Notes: generated by a model from the letters alone, not told the origin. Counted from the first letter of the stretch, positions 44,210 through 53,536 are shown. The stretch is 64,000 bases of DNA from Pseudomonas salomonii (GCF_900107155.1 NZ_FNOX01000008.1:329260-393259), one strand, 5' to 3'. Numbers and translations: made by a program.

Positions 44210-46396
44210 TCATTCCTTGAGCATCGACCTGGCCAATGCCCGCGCCACCTGGTCGGCGGAGTAGGGCTTGGGGAGGAATTCGAAGCCTTCATAGCCGCTG
44301 TCGGCCAGTTCTTCGCTGTAGCCTGACGTGAGCACCACCGGCAAGTCGGGGCGGCGCTCGCGCAGCCGTTTGCTCATGGCCACGCCGGTCATGCCGGGCA
44401 TCACCACATCCGAGAAAATCGCGTCAAACGCCATGCCGTCCGGGCCGGCCAGCGCCAGTGCCTGCTCGGCATCGGTGGCCCAGGTGGTTCGGTAGCCCAG
44501 GTCCTGCAGGATCTGGTTGGCGAAGCGGCCAACTTCAAGGTTGTCTTCGACTATCAGGATGTGACGCGCCGTAGTGTCGGGCACCGGGCCTTGGTCTTCC
44601 TGAACCGGGCAGGCCTGCACCGCCACAGGCTCGGCCTCGGGTAGATACAGGGTAAACACGCTGCCCTGGCCGAGGTTGCTGGTGACGTCGACGTTGCCAC
44701 CGGATTGTTTGGCAAACCCGAACACTTGGGACAAGCCAAGCCCGGTACCTTTGCCCACCGCCTTGGTGGTAAAGAAGGGTTCGAAAATGCGCTCGACGGT
44801 CTCAACGGCAATGCCGCTGCCGGTGTCGGCCAGGGCAATGCTCACACAGGGCTGGTTTGATTCGGCATCGCCACGGATGCGCGGCAGTTTTGCCAGGGGA
44901 GCGACGCGCAAGGTCAGGGTGCCTTGGCCCTCCATGGCATCGCGGGCATTGAGCGCGATGTTGATCAGGGCGGTTTCAAATTGGCTGGAGTCGACGCGCA
45001 CATGGCACGGCCGCTGTGGCAGTTCCAGCTGCACGCGGATACGCGCTCCGGTGAGGCTTTCGAGCATCTCGCCGATGTTCTTGACCCGCAGGCTCACATC
45101 GAAAACTTCCGGGTTCAACGGCTGGCGGCGGGCAAACGCGAGCAATTGGCTGGTGAGCTTGCTGGTCCGCTCGACGGTGTCGGACACCGCGCTCATGTAG
45201 CGTTGGCGGCGCTCTTCGGATAACCCCGGCTGGCGCAGAAAATCCACCGAGGAGCGGATGATGGTCAGCAAGTTGTTGAAGTCGTGGGCCACGCCGCCGG
45301 TCAACTGGCCGATGGCCTCAAGCTTCTGCGACTGGCGCAATGCGGCTTCGGCCTGGGCCAGTGCCAGGGTGCGTTCTTCGACGCGTTGCTCCAGGGTGGT
45401 GTTGAGTTCGGCAAAGGCTGCCAGGCCTTCACGCACAGAGGCATCGGCGCGCACGCGCTCGATATGCGCCCAGGAGCGCTCGGTGACTTCGCGCAGCAAC
45501 GCCAAGTCGTAGCTCGACCACAACCGTGGGCGTTTATCGTGTACCGCCATCAAGGCCGTCAGCCGGCCATTCTTGATCAAGGGCATGCAGATCGTCGCGC
45601 TGACCCCCAGTGCCTGAAAGGACGCCGATTCCTCTGGCGGCAGCTCGCGCAGGTTGTCATGGATCACCAGTGGCTCACCCGCGCGCAGGCACTTGACCGC
45701 CGTCTCGCCAAACGCCGCCAGGCTGTAGTGGCCGATGATACTGGGCGAACCGGGTGCTACCCAATTGTCGCGGATGGTGAAGCCGTCCTCATCGGCGTCC
45801 ATATCGGCGTAGGCGCAGTTGCTCACCTGCAAGTGTTCGGCCACCAGTTGGGTGGTGCTGGTCAGAATGGTTTCGGCATCGGCCGCATTGGCCACCGTGT
45901 GGCTGATGGCATCCAGCACCGCCAGGCGTCGGGTGAGGAATACCGTGCTGGTGGTTTCCGACACGGTGTCAAGAATGCCGACCACCTTGCCCTCGGGGTC
46001 GCGAATCGGGCTGTAGCAAAAGGTGAAGTACGCCTGGTCCGGCGTCGGGCCGCGTTCAATCACCAGAGGGAAATTTTCGATGTAGGTGGCATGGCCCTGG
46101 AAGGCGGCATCGGCGATGGGGCTGATATCCGCCCACACCTCATGCCACACCTCGTTGAACGGGCGTCCCAACGGATCGGGTTTTGAGCCCAGGATAGGAA
46201 TAAATGCATCGTTATAGAGCGTGATCAACTGCGGGCCCCAGACAATCGCCTGGGGAAAGCTCGATGCGAAGCACAGCGCTACGGTGGTCTTGAGCACGTC
46301 GGGCCACTGCTCCAGCGGGCCCAATGGCGTGTTGGCCCAGTCATGCTGGCGAACCCGCTCAGCCATGTCGCTGCTGCTTTGCAGCCAATTCATCAT
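44210..46396 (-). CDS. Hybrid histidine kinase, PAS-GAF-HisKA-ATPase-REC
   Basis: A 728-residue soluble sensor kinase. Residues 30-150 look PAS-like (IVWGPQLITLYNDAFIPILG), 165-320 GAF-like and 330-360 a coiled coil. The phosphoacceptor is His371 in GGVAHDFNNLL. The ATPase has the N, G1 and G2 boxes (NIALNARDAM, ADTGSGI, GKGTGLGLSQV). A C-terminal receiver carries Asp663 in FSDVVMPGMTG. It has no transmembrane segment, so it senses a cytoplasmic cue. No partner regulator is adjacent. It is convergent with the diguanylate cyclase gene, five bases apart. Confidence 0.92.
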   Translation of the reverse strand: MMNWLQSSSDMAERVRQHDWANTPLGPLEQWPDVLKTTVALCFASSFPQAIVWGPQLITLYNDAFIPILGSKPDPLGRPFNEVWHEVWADISPIADAAFQGHATYIENFPLVIERGPTPDQAYFTFCYSPIRDPEGKVVGILDTVSETTSTVFLTRRLAVLDAISHTVANAADAETILTSTTQLVAEHLQVSNCAYADMDADEDGFTIRDNWVAPGSPSIIGHYSLAAFGETAVKCLRAGEPLVIHDNLRELPPEESASFQALGVSATICMPLIKNGRLTALMAVHDKRPRLWSSYDLALLREVTERSWAHIERVRADASVREGLAAFAELNTTLEQRVEERTLALAQAEAALRQSQKLEAIGQLTGGVAHDFNNLLTIIRSSVDFLRQPGLSEERRQRYMSAVSDTVERTSKLTSQLLAFARRQPLNPEVFDVSLRVKNIGEMLESLTGARIRVQLELPQRPCHVRVDSSQFETALINIALNARDAMEGQGTLTLRVAPLAKLPRIRGDAESNQPCVSIALADTGSGIAVETVERIFEPFFTTKAVGKGTGLGLSQVFGFAKQSGGNVDVTSNLGQGSVFTLYLPEAEPVAVQACPVQEDQGPVPDTTARHILIVEDNLEVGRFANQILQDLGYRTTWATDAEQALALAGPDGMAFDAIFSDVVMPGMTGVAMSKRLRERRPDLPVVLTSGYSEELADSGYEGFEFLPKPYSADQVARALARSMLKE

Positions 46397-46558
46397 TGCG
46401 AGAACACCTTGTTTACCACGGTCTGTCGAGGGCCTGAAGCGGTCAGGCTAACAAGCTACAGACCGGAATGAATGCCGCCAGTTCAGCACGATTACACAGG
46501 TGATGGCAATTTGATGCTCTATCCAAATGAATAGACGGGCAGACGGGTCTCACGCCTT

Positions 46559-47410
46559 CTATTGCGCGCCGAGAACCCCCGTCCAATAAATGCCGGCATC
46601 ACTCTTGGGATCCATGGCGTAGGCCGCGCCCAATTCACGAAATTGCGGGTTCATCAGGTTGGCGCAATGCCCGGGGCTGGCGAGCCAGCCGTCCACTACT
46701 TTGCGCGGGGTGTCGAGGCCGGCGGCGATATTTTCACCGATGTTTTTTGCGATATACCCCGCCAGTTCCGCGCGGTCGCCCGGTGTGCGGCCGTCATGGT
46801 CCAGGTGGTCGAAGAAATTGCCGTTAGCCATGTTGCGCGAATGCCCATTGGCGGCGCTGGCCAGGTCATCATTCCACGACAGCGGCGTGGTCGCGGTGAA
46901 CGCCTGGGTGCCGCATTGACGCGGTTGCTGACGCGCAGCGTTGACCAGCTCGAGCAGTTTTTTGCCCTCGGTCTGCCAGTCACCAAGGCCGCTGGAGAGC
47001 AGCGGGCGTGCCAGCACAATGCGCCAATCCTGGCCGCTGTTGCTCACGCCGATATCGACAAATTGTGGGTCCAGCACCACGCGACAGAAGCTTTCGCGCA
47101 CGGCCTTCATCGCCGCTTCGGCGTTTTTGGGGCCGGAGAGGCTGATGGCCTGCACGTTCACCATCGGGTAGGCGGCCCGTGCCAGCGCCTGCTGCAAGTC
47201 GCCGACATTGGTGGCCGGCAACACCAGCCGCGTATCACCGGTCAGCGGTGGCAGTTCCTGGGAACCCTGGTTGCCGCAGCGTTGCACCTGGCTGCGGTAT
47301 TCGTTGATCTGTTGCACCAACTGACTTTCTTCATTCGCCATCGCGCTGGCGCAGAACACCAAACTGGCGGCCAGCGTCGTCAGACCCATCATCAATGACA
47401 GCACGCGCAT
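46559..47410 (-). CDS. Secreted CAP/SCP-domain protein
   Basis: A 283-residue exported protein. The signal peptide MRVLSLMMGLTTLAAS...ASAMA ends near residue 24. The C-terminal CAP domain (about 140-275) has ASAANGHSRNMANGNFFDH, GENIAAG and WLASPGHCANLMNPQF, with the conserved His/Glu pocket. Function of bacterial CAP proteins is mostly unknown, with lipid binding and peptidase roles proposed. The ATG at 47410 starts the signal peptide and has AAGGG upstream. Confidence 0.88.
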   Translation of the reverse strand: MRVLSLMMGLTTLAASLVFCASAMANEESQLVQQINEYRSQVQRCGNQGSQELPPLTGDTRLVLPATNVGDLQQALARAAYPMVNVQAISLSGPKNAEAAMKAVRESFCRVVLDPQFVDIGVSNSGQDWRIVLARPLLSSGLGDWQTEGKKLLELVNAARQQPRQCGTQAFTATTPLSWNDDLASAANGHSRNMANGNFFDHLDHDGRTPGDRAELAGYIAKNIGENIAAGLDTPRKVVDGWLASPGHCANLMNPQFRELGAAYAMDPKSDAGIYWTGVLGAQ

Positions 47411-47491
47411 GGACGTTACCCTTGAGCTTGAAAGTGCCCATGATGCGCGAAGTAACCCGGTTTGGGGCAACGCCTTTTTTGTTTTTTTGCC

Positions 47492-48706
47492 TCAACGGGT
47501 GTTCTGCGGGCAGATCGTGGCGCGGTTGCGGCCCCAGGCAAAAGTGCTGGCGGTGACGATCAGGGCCAACGCGGCGGCGAAGGTCACGTGCAAGCCGGAG
47601 GCAACACTGGTCGGCGCTGCGTGAGTCACATCGGGGCTGGCCCAGGCAAACACCGCGCCCAGGGCCGAAGCGCCGAAAATCAGGCCCAGGTTGCGCGACA
47701 GGTTCAGCAGCCCGGACACGGTGCCTCGGCGCGTCGGCGCGACATCGCTCATCACCGCGGTGTTATTGGCGGCTTGAAACAGGCTGTAGCCTGTCGTCAG
47801 CAGGACCAGGGCGCCGAGGTAAGCGGGCAGTCCCGCCGTCAACGAAAGCGACAGCGCGCCCAGCGCCATCACTCCCAAGCCCGCGAGGGTCATGCGGTGG
47901 CTGCCCAGACGATCGGTGAGGCGGCCCGCCGGTACGCCGGTCAGCGCCGCTACACAGGGGCCGAGGGCCATGGCCAGGCCCATCCGGGCCGGATCCAGCC
48001 CGAGCCCACGGGACAGGTAGAACGGCCCGACCACGAACGTGGCCATGATCACTGCCGCCACCAGTGCGCTCATCGCCAACCCGGCACGCAGCGTCGGGTC
48101 TTGCAACGGCTGCCAGAAAGCACCTGCCGATATGCTGGCGCTGGCCTGTCGGTCCGCCGGTAAGCAATAAAAGGCGAGGGCGGCGGCCAACAGTCCCAGC
48201 GGCACACCGAACGCAAACAACGCGGGCCAGCCCCACAGGCTCAGCAGCACCCCGCCGACACTGGGGCCCATGGCGGTGCCGACTGCCGACATCGTGCCGA
48301 GCAAACCCATCACTTGGCCGGTACGCGCTTTGGTCACCGTGTCGCCCACCAGGCCGAGGGTCATCGCCATCATGCCGGCTGCGCCCAACCCTTGCAGGGC
48401 GCGCGCTGCAATCAGCCATTTAAGCGATGGGGCTGCCGCGCACAGTGCACACGCCACGGCGAACAGCAGCAAGCCGGCGAGCAAGACGCGCTTGCGCCCG
48501 AAGCGATCGCCCAGGCGGCCGGCGCCGACAATCACCGCCGTAATCGCCAACAGGTAGGCGAGCACTACCCATTGCACGGCATGAAACGACACATCAAACG
48601 CCTGTGCCAGGCTGGGCAGGCCGACATTGGCAATGCTGGTGCCCAAAGAGGCCAGCAACATGGCGAACGACAGACTGACGAGCGCACCAGGTGAAGAGTT
48701 GTGCAT
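47492..48706 (-). CDS. MFS drug-efflux-type transporter
   Basis: A 404-residue major facilitator of the DHA2-like set. About 12-13 helices are visible, with motif A GRLGDRFGRKRVLL between helices 2 and 3 and an antiporter motif C region (GTAMGPSVGGVLLS). It likely exports small hydrophobic compounds. ATG at 48706 has AAGGA upstream. It diverges from a LysR gene over 113 bases, the usual sign that the regulator controls it. Confidence 0.9.
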   Translation of the reverse strand: MHNSSPGALVSLSFAMLLASLGTSIANVGLPSLAQAFDVSFHAVQWVVLAYLLAITAVIVGAGRLGDRFGRKRVLLAGLLLFAVACALCAAAPSLKWLIAARALQGLGAAGMMAMTLGLVGDTVTKARTGQVMGLLGTMSAVGTAMGPSVGGVLLSLWGWPALFAFGVPLGLLAAALAFYCLPADRQASASISAGAFWQPLQDPTLRAGLAMSALVAAVIMATFVVGPFYLSRGLGLDPARMGLAMALGPCVAALTGVPAGRLTDRLGSHRMTLAGLGVMALGALSLSLTAGLPAYLGALVLLTTGYSLFQAANNTAVMSDVAPTRRGTVSGLLNLSRNLGLIFGASALGAVFAWASPDVTHAAPTSVASGLHVTFAAALALIVTASTFAWGRNRATICPQNTR

Positions 48707-48819
48707 GGACGATTCCTTGAGTGAAGGCAACTGACACAACTCTACGGCGTGGCCTACTATGGCGGAAGACGCATGGGTTGCAGCTAATACCTGCATCAAA
48801 CGCCTGATAAGGAGCGCGT

Positions 48820-49725
48820 ATGCCCGACCTGAATTTGCTTATTACTCTGGATACGTTGCTCAGCGAAGGCAGTGTGGCCGCTGCCGCCAGGCGCCTGCGC
48901 CTGAGCCCTTCGGCCATGAGCCGAGCGCTGGCCCGCCTGCGCGAAACCACCGGCGACCCCTTGCTGGTGCGTGCCGGACGCGGCCTGGTGCCGACACCGC
49001 GGGCGGTCGAATTGCGTGAACAGGTCAGCCGTTTGGTGCAGGAGGCCCAAGCGGTGTTGCGCCCGGCGCAAGCGTTGGATATGGGCCAGGTGGTACGCAC
49101 CTTCACGCTGCGCTCCAGCGAGGAGTTTGTGGAAAACCTCGGCCCGGCGTTGCTCGCGCGTATCGCCCAGCAAGCGCCGGGCGTGCGCCTGCGTTTCGTC
49201 GACAAAAGTGACAAAGACTCGGCGCTGCTGCGCGACGGCAGTATTGACCTGTCCATTGGCGTGGTCGACGCCAGCGCCAGCCCCGAACTGCTGACCCAGG
49301 CGCTGTTCCGTGACCGGCTGATCGGTGTGGTCCGCAGCGGCCATGCGCTGAGCCAGGGTGACGTCAGCGCCGAGCGTTTTGCCCAGGGCCAGCATGTCTA
49401 CGTGTCGCGCCGTGGGCTCGACCGTGGCCAGGTCGACGACGCGCTGCACGCGCTGGGCCTGACGCGGAACATCAGCACCATCGTCGCCGGCTTTGCCACC
49501 GCCATCGCCCTGGCCCGCGATACCGACCTGATCGCCAGCGTGCCTGAACGCTACACCGCCCATCAGCGCGACGGGCTGCACAGCTTTGCGCTGCCGGTAG
49601 TCGTGCCGTCGTTCACCGTGGCCATGCTCTGGCACCCGCGCCTGGATGCCGACGTGGCCCACCGCTGGTTGCGCGGCTGTTTGCGCGAGGTGTGCGGGCA
49701 GCAGGTACAATCACCGCTGCCTTGA
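48820..49725 (+). CDS. LysR-family regulator
   Basis: A 301-residue LTTR. The helix-turn-helix covers about residues 14-45 (GSVAAAARRLRLSPSAMSRA) and the effector domain follows from about residue 90. A strong AAGGAG precedes the ATG. It is divergent from the MFS gene at 47492-48706 and probably regulates it and itself from the shared 113-base gap. Confidence 0.93.
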   Translation: MPDLNLLITLDTLLSEGSVAAAARRLRLSPSAMSRALARLRETTGDPLLVRAGRGLVPTPRAVELREQVSRLVQEAQAVLRPAQALDMGQVVRTFTLRSSEEFVENLGPALLARIAQQAPGVRLRFVDKSDKDSALLRDGSIDLSIGVVDASASPELLTQALFRDRLIGVVRSGHALSQGDVSAERFAQGQHVYVSRRGLDRGQVDDALHALGLTRNISTIVAGFATAIALARDTDLIASVPERYTAHQRDGLHSFALPVVVPSFTVAMLWHPRLDADVAHRWLRGCLREVCGQQVQSPLP

Positions 49726-49745
49726 TGCTAAACCCAGGAATTTGC

Positions 49746-50417
49746 ATGTTCAGCCTTACCCGCTACACCACCGCCAGCCCCGAGCCGATCAACAGCCAGA
49801 TCCTGCAGATGGTGGTCGACAACCTCACCGACATCAGCAGCGTGGCATTGCCGCCGAGCAACCTGCTCTACAACATCTATCAATACGCCGTCGGCTTTGA
49901 GGTGCACCAGTACCTTGAAGCACTGAATGGCGCCAAGGGCATCGCGGTTGAACTGGTGGTGGCACTGCAGGGCGAACAGGTGATCGGCTTTTGCCTGTAC
50001 CTGCCCGTCCAGGATGATCCGCACGCCTGTGGCATCGCCTTTATGGCCGTGCAAGCCGCGCATCGGCGCCAGGGCGTTGCGCGCGCGATGCTTGGCGAGG
50101 TGCTGGCGCATTACCCCCACGCAGAGCTGGCCTGCTCAGTGGAAAAAGTGCCGGCGTTTAAAGCGATGGGCTTTCAGGTGCGTGGTGCGCGGGGCACCCA
50201 GGTGTTGATGAACACGCGCGATTACGGCACTGATGGTTTGATGGGCGTGCTGGACGTGGCTGCGATCTACAGCTCGCTGGAGGTGCGGCAGATTCATACG
50301 TACTTGCTGCAAAAACACGGCAAGCGCGCGATGGTTGATGCCGAGAAGCAGCGGGATCGGCATCTTGATCAGCTGACGCGCAAGGTGCAGTCGTTTGTAA
50401 GTGAGCATCGGGACTAA
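49746..50417 (+). CDS. GNAT-family acetyltransferase
   Basis: A 223-residue protein with a GNAT core near residues 55-150: the acetyl-CoA binding P-loop appears as HRRQGVARAM, after GIAFMAVQAA on strand 4. The C-terminal 60 residues are extra and helical. The substrate is unknown. ATG at 49746 has AGGAA upstream; a start at 49692 would extend into the LysR gene and is not supported. Confidence 0.85.
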   Translation: MFSLTRYTTASPEPINSQILQMVVDNLTDISSVALPPSNLLYNIYQYAVGFEVHQYLEALNGAKGIAVELVVALQGEQVIGFCLYLPVQDDPHACGIAFMAVQAAHRRQGVARAMLGEVLAHYPHAELACSVEKVPAFKAMGFQVRGARGTQVLMNTRDYGTDGLMGVLDVAAIYSSLEVRQIHTYLLQKHGKRAMVDAEKQRDRHLDQLTRKVQSFVSEHRD

Positions 50418-50421
50418 ATGC

Positions 50422-50446
50422 AAAAAACTCCCTTGGGAGGTTTTCT
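50422..50446. terminator. Bidirectional rho-independent terminator
   Basis: An A-rich run, stem CTCCC/GGGAG with a TT loop, and TTTTCT, just after the GNAT stop (plus) and 30 bases beyond the stop of the convergent MFS gene (minus). It can serve both. Confidence 0.75.
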
Positions 50447-50475
50447 ATTGCGCGCGACAAATCGGCTTAATCGTA

Positions 50476-51693
50476 CTAACTGACGGGAGTATGTGCTTGT
50501 TTTCTGCACACATATAAATAGACGGCAATTGACACTGAAGCAGTTAAAAATGCTATGCAGGCTGACACAATAAAAGGTGCTGGGCGACCACCTGCGACTA
50601 TTATTAGTGTTCCTAAAGAAGGTCCGATTATAACGCATAAAATTTGGACGCTTCTGAAAGACATGGAGACCCTTCCGATAGTGTCAGGAGGGCATAATTG
50701 TTGAAGGATTATATTGGAAGAAATTATTAGAGCCTCATAACCGAAGCCATTCAAAAACCAAACCAGTGGATAAATATAGGCTCTCCCAGGTATTTGGAAA
50801 AAAATCATGGTCGCGGTCAGGATCAATGCGGCGGAAAAAATAACCAGTGCATGCATCCGAAGTAGCAGCTCATCAAAATGGCTAAACTTGAACTTTATCA
50901 GCAGTGCGGCGCCTATCGCGCCAGCCGCTGTAGCGGAGACGATCACCGAGAAATTAACTGAAGGCAAGCCTTCGAAGGCTAAGAAGGATGCCAAGTGCGG
51001 GTCGTAGATTCCTAAAGCAAGTGAAGTGAGTAGCGAGTAAATGAAGCCGATCCGTAGTTGAAAGGGCAAGGCTTTAAATATAGCAAGTCCTCTTATTATG
51101 TCACGATAGAGTGGCAGGGTTTTTGTCGAGGCGTCATTAATTTGCGGCTTGAATGCTAGGCAGATAGACCTCAGAAATGGGAAGGTTAAAAGGACTGCAG
51201 CAGCCGACAAAAAGAACAGGTCTTTGGGTGGTAATATTATCGTCAATATGCCCGCTAGTAACGGAGCAAGCATTTTGGTTGACTGGTCAAATACGCTGAC
51301 GCAGCTGAAAAAAGATTTGCGTTCTTCAGCAAGTATCAGTTGCCGAACCATAATGGTTATTGAGGGGAAGTAGAATAAATTTGACACGCCTTTCAAGATC
51401 ACAAAAAGCAAAAAAATCTCAAGGTCTGGAGACATGGCAAGGGCTAAGGTAGATAGCATGCGGAGTAAAGCACCGACTGCCAGCGTTTTCCGTGCGTCAT
51501 GTCGATCTATAAGTGTTCCGACAATAGGGCCCAGAAACAACATGGGGGCACCTAGGCAAAAAGCCAGGAGCGCTATCGACGAAGGCGAGGCATGCCACAA
51601 ATAGACGGGGACCGTGAATATCAAAAAAATATCAAGCCATAGTGAGAGGCTGGAAAGCGCTTGCACACAAATAAGCTTACTTGACGTTTTCAT
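50476..51693 (-). CDS. MFS transporter, AT-rich, probably acquired
   Basis: A 405-residue membrane protein with about 12 helices, resembling MFS exporters of the macrolide-efflux/EntS type (motif A-like GTLIDRHDARKTLA). Codon use is strikingly AT-rich (many TTA, ATA and AAA codons) against strongly GC-rich neighbours, which points to horizontal transfer. No integrase, IS or regulator accompanies it; a degenerate REPIN flanks its 5' side and a terminator its 3' side. The substrate is unknown. Confidence 0.88.
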   Translation of the reverse strand: MKTSSKLICVQALSSLSLWLDIFLIFTVPVYLWHASPSSIALLAFCLGAPMLFLGPIVGTLIDRHDARKTLAVGALLRMLSTLALAMSPDLEIFLLFVILKGVSNLFYFPSITIMVRQLILAEERKSFFSCVSVFDQSTKMLAPLLAGILTIILPPKDLFFLSAAAVLLTFPFLRSICLAFKPQINDASTKTLPLYRDIIRGLAIFKALPFQLRIGFIYSLLTSLALGIYDPHLASFLAFEGLPSVNFSVIVSATAAGAIGAALLIKFKFSHFDELLLRMHALVIFSAALILTATMIFFQIPGRAYIYPLVWFLNGFGYEALIISSNIILQQLCPPDTIGRVSMSFRSVQILCVIIGPSLGTLIIVAGGRPAPFIVSACIAFLTASVSIAVYLYVCRKQAHTPVS

Positions 51694-51773
51694 GGTGTCG
51701 ATCTGAGTTAAGAAAAAGAGTGGTTAGATCAAAAGCGAAAAGCGGACCTGCATACACCGAAGATCTGCTTTTC

Positions 51774-51850
51774 TGTGGGAGCTGGCTTGCCTGCGATGCA
51801 GGCACCTCGGTATCGCAGCGGTACGATAATTCGACAAGCCTGCTTCCACA
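51774..51850. repeat. Degenerate REPIN
   Basis: The left arm TGTGGGAGCTGGCTTGCCTGC is intact; the right arm (ending TGCTTCCACA at 51850) has several mismatches. It is the same variant family as 6895-6975. It lies between the AT-rich MFS gene and the TetR gene. Confidence 0.75.
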
Positions 51851-51857
51851 TGATGAA

Positions 51858-52463
51858 TCAGTTCACCGTGCCGCGATTGACCATCGCCAGAATCGTCGCC
51901 AGCAGCTCCTGCTGCGCCTCCTCACGGCTGATCTCACCACTGGCGGCCGCCTGGGACAAGGCCTCGGCGGCGCCCAGCATGGCGCGCAAGCCCGCTTGGG
52001 AAACAGTGCCATTGGGCGCGAACGGCGCCAGTGCATCGCGGCACTTTTGCAGAAAGATCGCCTCGTATTTGCGCTTCAGCGTTTCCAGTTCCGGCGAGCT
52101 GCTCAAGGCGGCAATCACCCCCGGAATTTCCCGCCCTTGCAACAACACGCAATCGACGTAACACGACGCGATGACCCAGGCTTGCTCGTGCAAAGTGGCG
52201 GCGCTGGCGTCCAGCGCATCGGCAAACACCTGGTTCTGAAGGCTATCGAAGTCTTCATAGAGTGCGGCCAGCAAGCCGGCACGGGTGACGAAATGGTCGT
52301 AGACCACCGGTTTGGTAACGCCTGCCAGCTCGGCCAGGCGGCCCAGGGTCAGGGCTTCGGTGCCTTCCTCGCGCACCAGTTGCCAGGCCATGTCGAGCAA
52401 TTGGCGCAGGCGATCCTCGCGGGACAGGCGGCGGCGTGGGGCAGGGGATTCAGTGCTTGACAT
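51858..52463 (-). CDS. TetR-family repressor
   Basis: A 201-residue regulator. The DNA-binding domain is residues 15-60 (LTLGRLAELAGVTKPVVYDHF); the C-terminal ligand domain is TetR_C-like. No clear SD precedes the ATG at 52463, so it may be leaderless or start slightly downstream. It is divergent from a quinone reductase over an 83-base gap with repeated AAAAGT boxes, so it most likely represses that gene. Confidence 0.92.
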   Translation of the reverse strand: MSSTESPAPRRRLSREDRLRQLLDMAWQLVREEGTEALTLGRLAELAGVTKPVVYDHFVTRAGLLAALYEDFDSLQNQVFADALDASAATLHEQAWVIASCYVDCVLLQGREIPGVIAALSSSPELETLKRKYEAIFLQKCRDALAPFAPNGTVSQAGLRAMLGAAEALSQAAASGEISREEAQQELLATILAMVNRGTVN

Positions 52464-52485
52464 GCTTATATACCAAAAGTAACTT
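52457..52485 (+). promoter_or_regulatory. Promoter of quinone reductase gene
   Basis: TTGACA (52457-52462, a perfect -35 overlapping the TetR start) is followed after 17 bases by TAACTT (52480-52485), a weak -10. The first TetR-box candidate overlaps it, fitting repression by occlusion. Confidence 0.5.
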
Positions 52486-52512
52486 AAAGTGCGTAACCTA
52501 CTAAAAGTAGCT
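52471..52512. promoter_or_regulatory. Probable TetR operators (two similar boxes)
   Basis: TACCAAAAGTAACTT (from 52471) and TACTAAAAGTAGCTA (from 52499) agree at 12 of 15 bases, 28 bases apart. The second contains the perfect palindrome CTACTAAAAGTAG (52498-52510). They lie in the shared promoter of the TetR and quinone reductase genes. Confidence 0.5.
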
Positions 52513-52546
52513 AGCGCCCAGCCTAGCCCGAAATGGAGTGAATGTC

Positions 52547-53146
52547 ATGCACGCACTGATCGTAGTAGCCCATCACGACCCGCAATCCCTCACCCATAGC
52601 GTGGCCGCACAGGTGGCGGCCGGGCTCACGGCGGCCGGCCACACTTATGAGGTTGCCGACCTCGCCGCCGAAGGCTTCGACCCACGCTATTGCGCCGCCG
52701 ACCACCTCGTACACCGCACTCGCGCTGAGCCGCCCGCCGATGTGCTCGCCGAGCAGGCGCGCATCGACCGTGCCGATGCGCTGGTGCTGGCGTTTCCTAT
52801 TTATTGGTGGTCGCTGCCGGGCCTGCTCAAAGGTTGGATCGACCGCGTGTTCGTCAACGGCTGGGCGATCGATTACGGCCCCGATACGCCGGTGGTGAAA
52901 AAACTGCGGCACGTGCAGGTGCACCTGCTGGCGCTGGGTGCGGCAGATGAAAGCGCGTTCGATCGGCACGGTTATGCCAAGGCCATGAGCACCCAGATCG
53001 ACTACGGAATTTTTGATTACTGTGGGGCGCAGGTGGTGACGTCAACGCTGCTGCTGGAAACGGAAAGCGGCGCTGCGCAGGCGCATTTGCACACTGCAAA
53101 AGCCATCGGGCAGCGCGTGTTTGAAGTCGAAACGGTGGCTGGGTAG
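52547..53146 (+). CDS. NAD(P)H quinone oxidoreductase, flavodoxin-like
   Basis: A 199-residue FMN/FAD-binding oxidoreductase of the NQO1/MdaB type (Flavodoxin_2). The N-terminal flavin site is HALIVVAHHDPQSLTHSV, and the FPIYWWSLPGLLKGWIDRVF segment is the family hallmark. It probably reduces quinones or electrophiles in two electron steps. The ATG at 52547 has GGAG eight bases upstream; a GTG nine bases earlier overlaps that SD. It is divergent from the TetR gene. Confidence 0.92.
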   Translation: MHALIVVAHHDPQSLTHSVAAQVAAGLTAAGHTYEVADLAAEGFDPRYCAADHLVHRTRAEPPADVLAEQARIDRADALVLAFPIYWWSLPGLLKGWIDRVFVNGWAIDYGPDTPVVKKLRHVQVHLLALGAADESAFDRHGYAKAMSTQIDYGIFDYCGAQVVTSTLLLETESGAAQAHLHTAKAIGQRVFEVETVAG

Positions 53147-53536
53147 TCAGCCTTCGCGAAACAGATCGTGGGCATCCAGCAGGCGGTAGGCGATTTCCGG
53201 GCGCTTCTCCAGGCCACGGCGAATCGCCGCCGGAATCGCCTGGCGGGTTTTGCGGCACAGGCCGGGCTGCTCGTCGATGTTGATCTGAATGCCGCGCATG
53301 CTCTTGACCTCGGTGTGCCCTGGCGCCACCTGCACGCGGATACCCAATTGCTCGAACATCCGCTGTTGCATGTGTTCCAGGTCTTGCAGGCTCTGGAGGT
53401 TTTCCAGGCGCTCGACCAGCTTCTTCTCTTCCTGACGCGTCAGGCTGAGGATACGCAGGTCGGCGCCGGGCGCTTGCAACAGCTGTTCACGGTCGCAAGC
53501 GCAGACGCCGGGTGGGCAGGGTTGGCGAATTGACAT
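53147..53536 (-). CDS. Small cysteine-motif protein next to aroA
   Basis: Function not recognised. A 129-residue soluble protein: MSIRQ, then a CPPGVCACDRE Cys cluster at 7-14, a helical charged middle (RQEEKKLVERLENLQ) and a conserved-looking C-terminal segment. The Cys pattern could bind a metal. ATG at 53536 is chosen since GGGAGGG lies seven bases upstream; the ATG at 53542 would be too close. It starts 31 bases after the aroA stop and is probably cotranscribed. Confidence 0.72.
   Translation of the reverse strand: MSIRQPCPPGVCACDREQLLQAPGADLRILSLTRQEEKKLVERLENLQSLQDLEHMQQRMFEQLGIRVQVAPGHTEVKSMRGIQINIDEQPGLCRKTRQAIPAAIRRGLEKRPEIAYRLLDAHDLFREG

Noticed and set aside
50476..51693. The AT-rich block as a prophage or integrative element
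   Set aside because: Only one MFS gene is present; there is no integrase, att-like duplication or tRNA.
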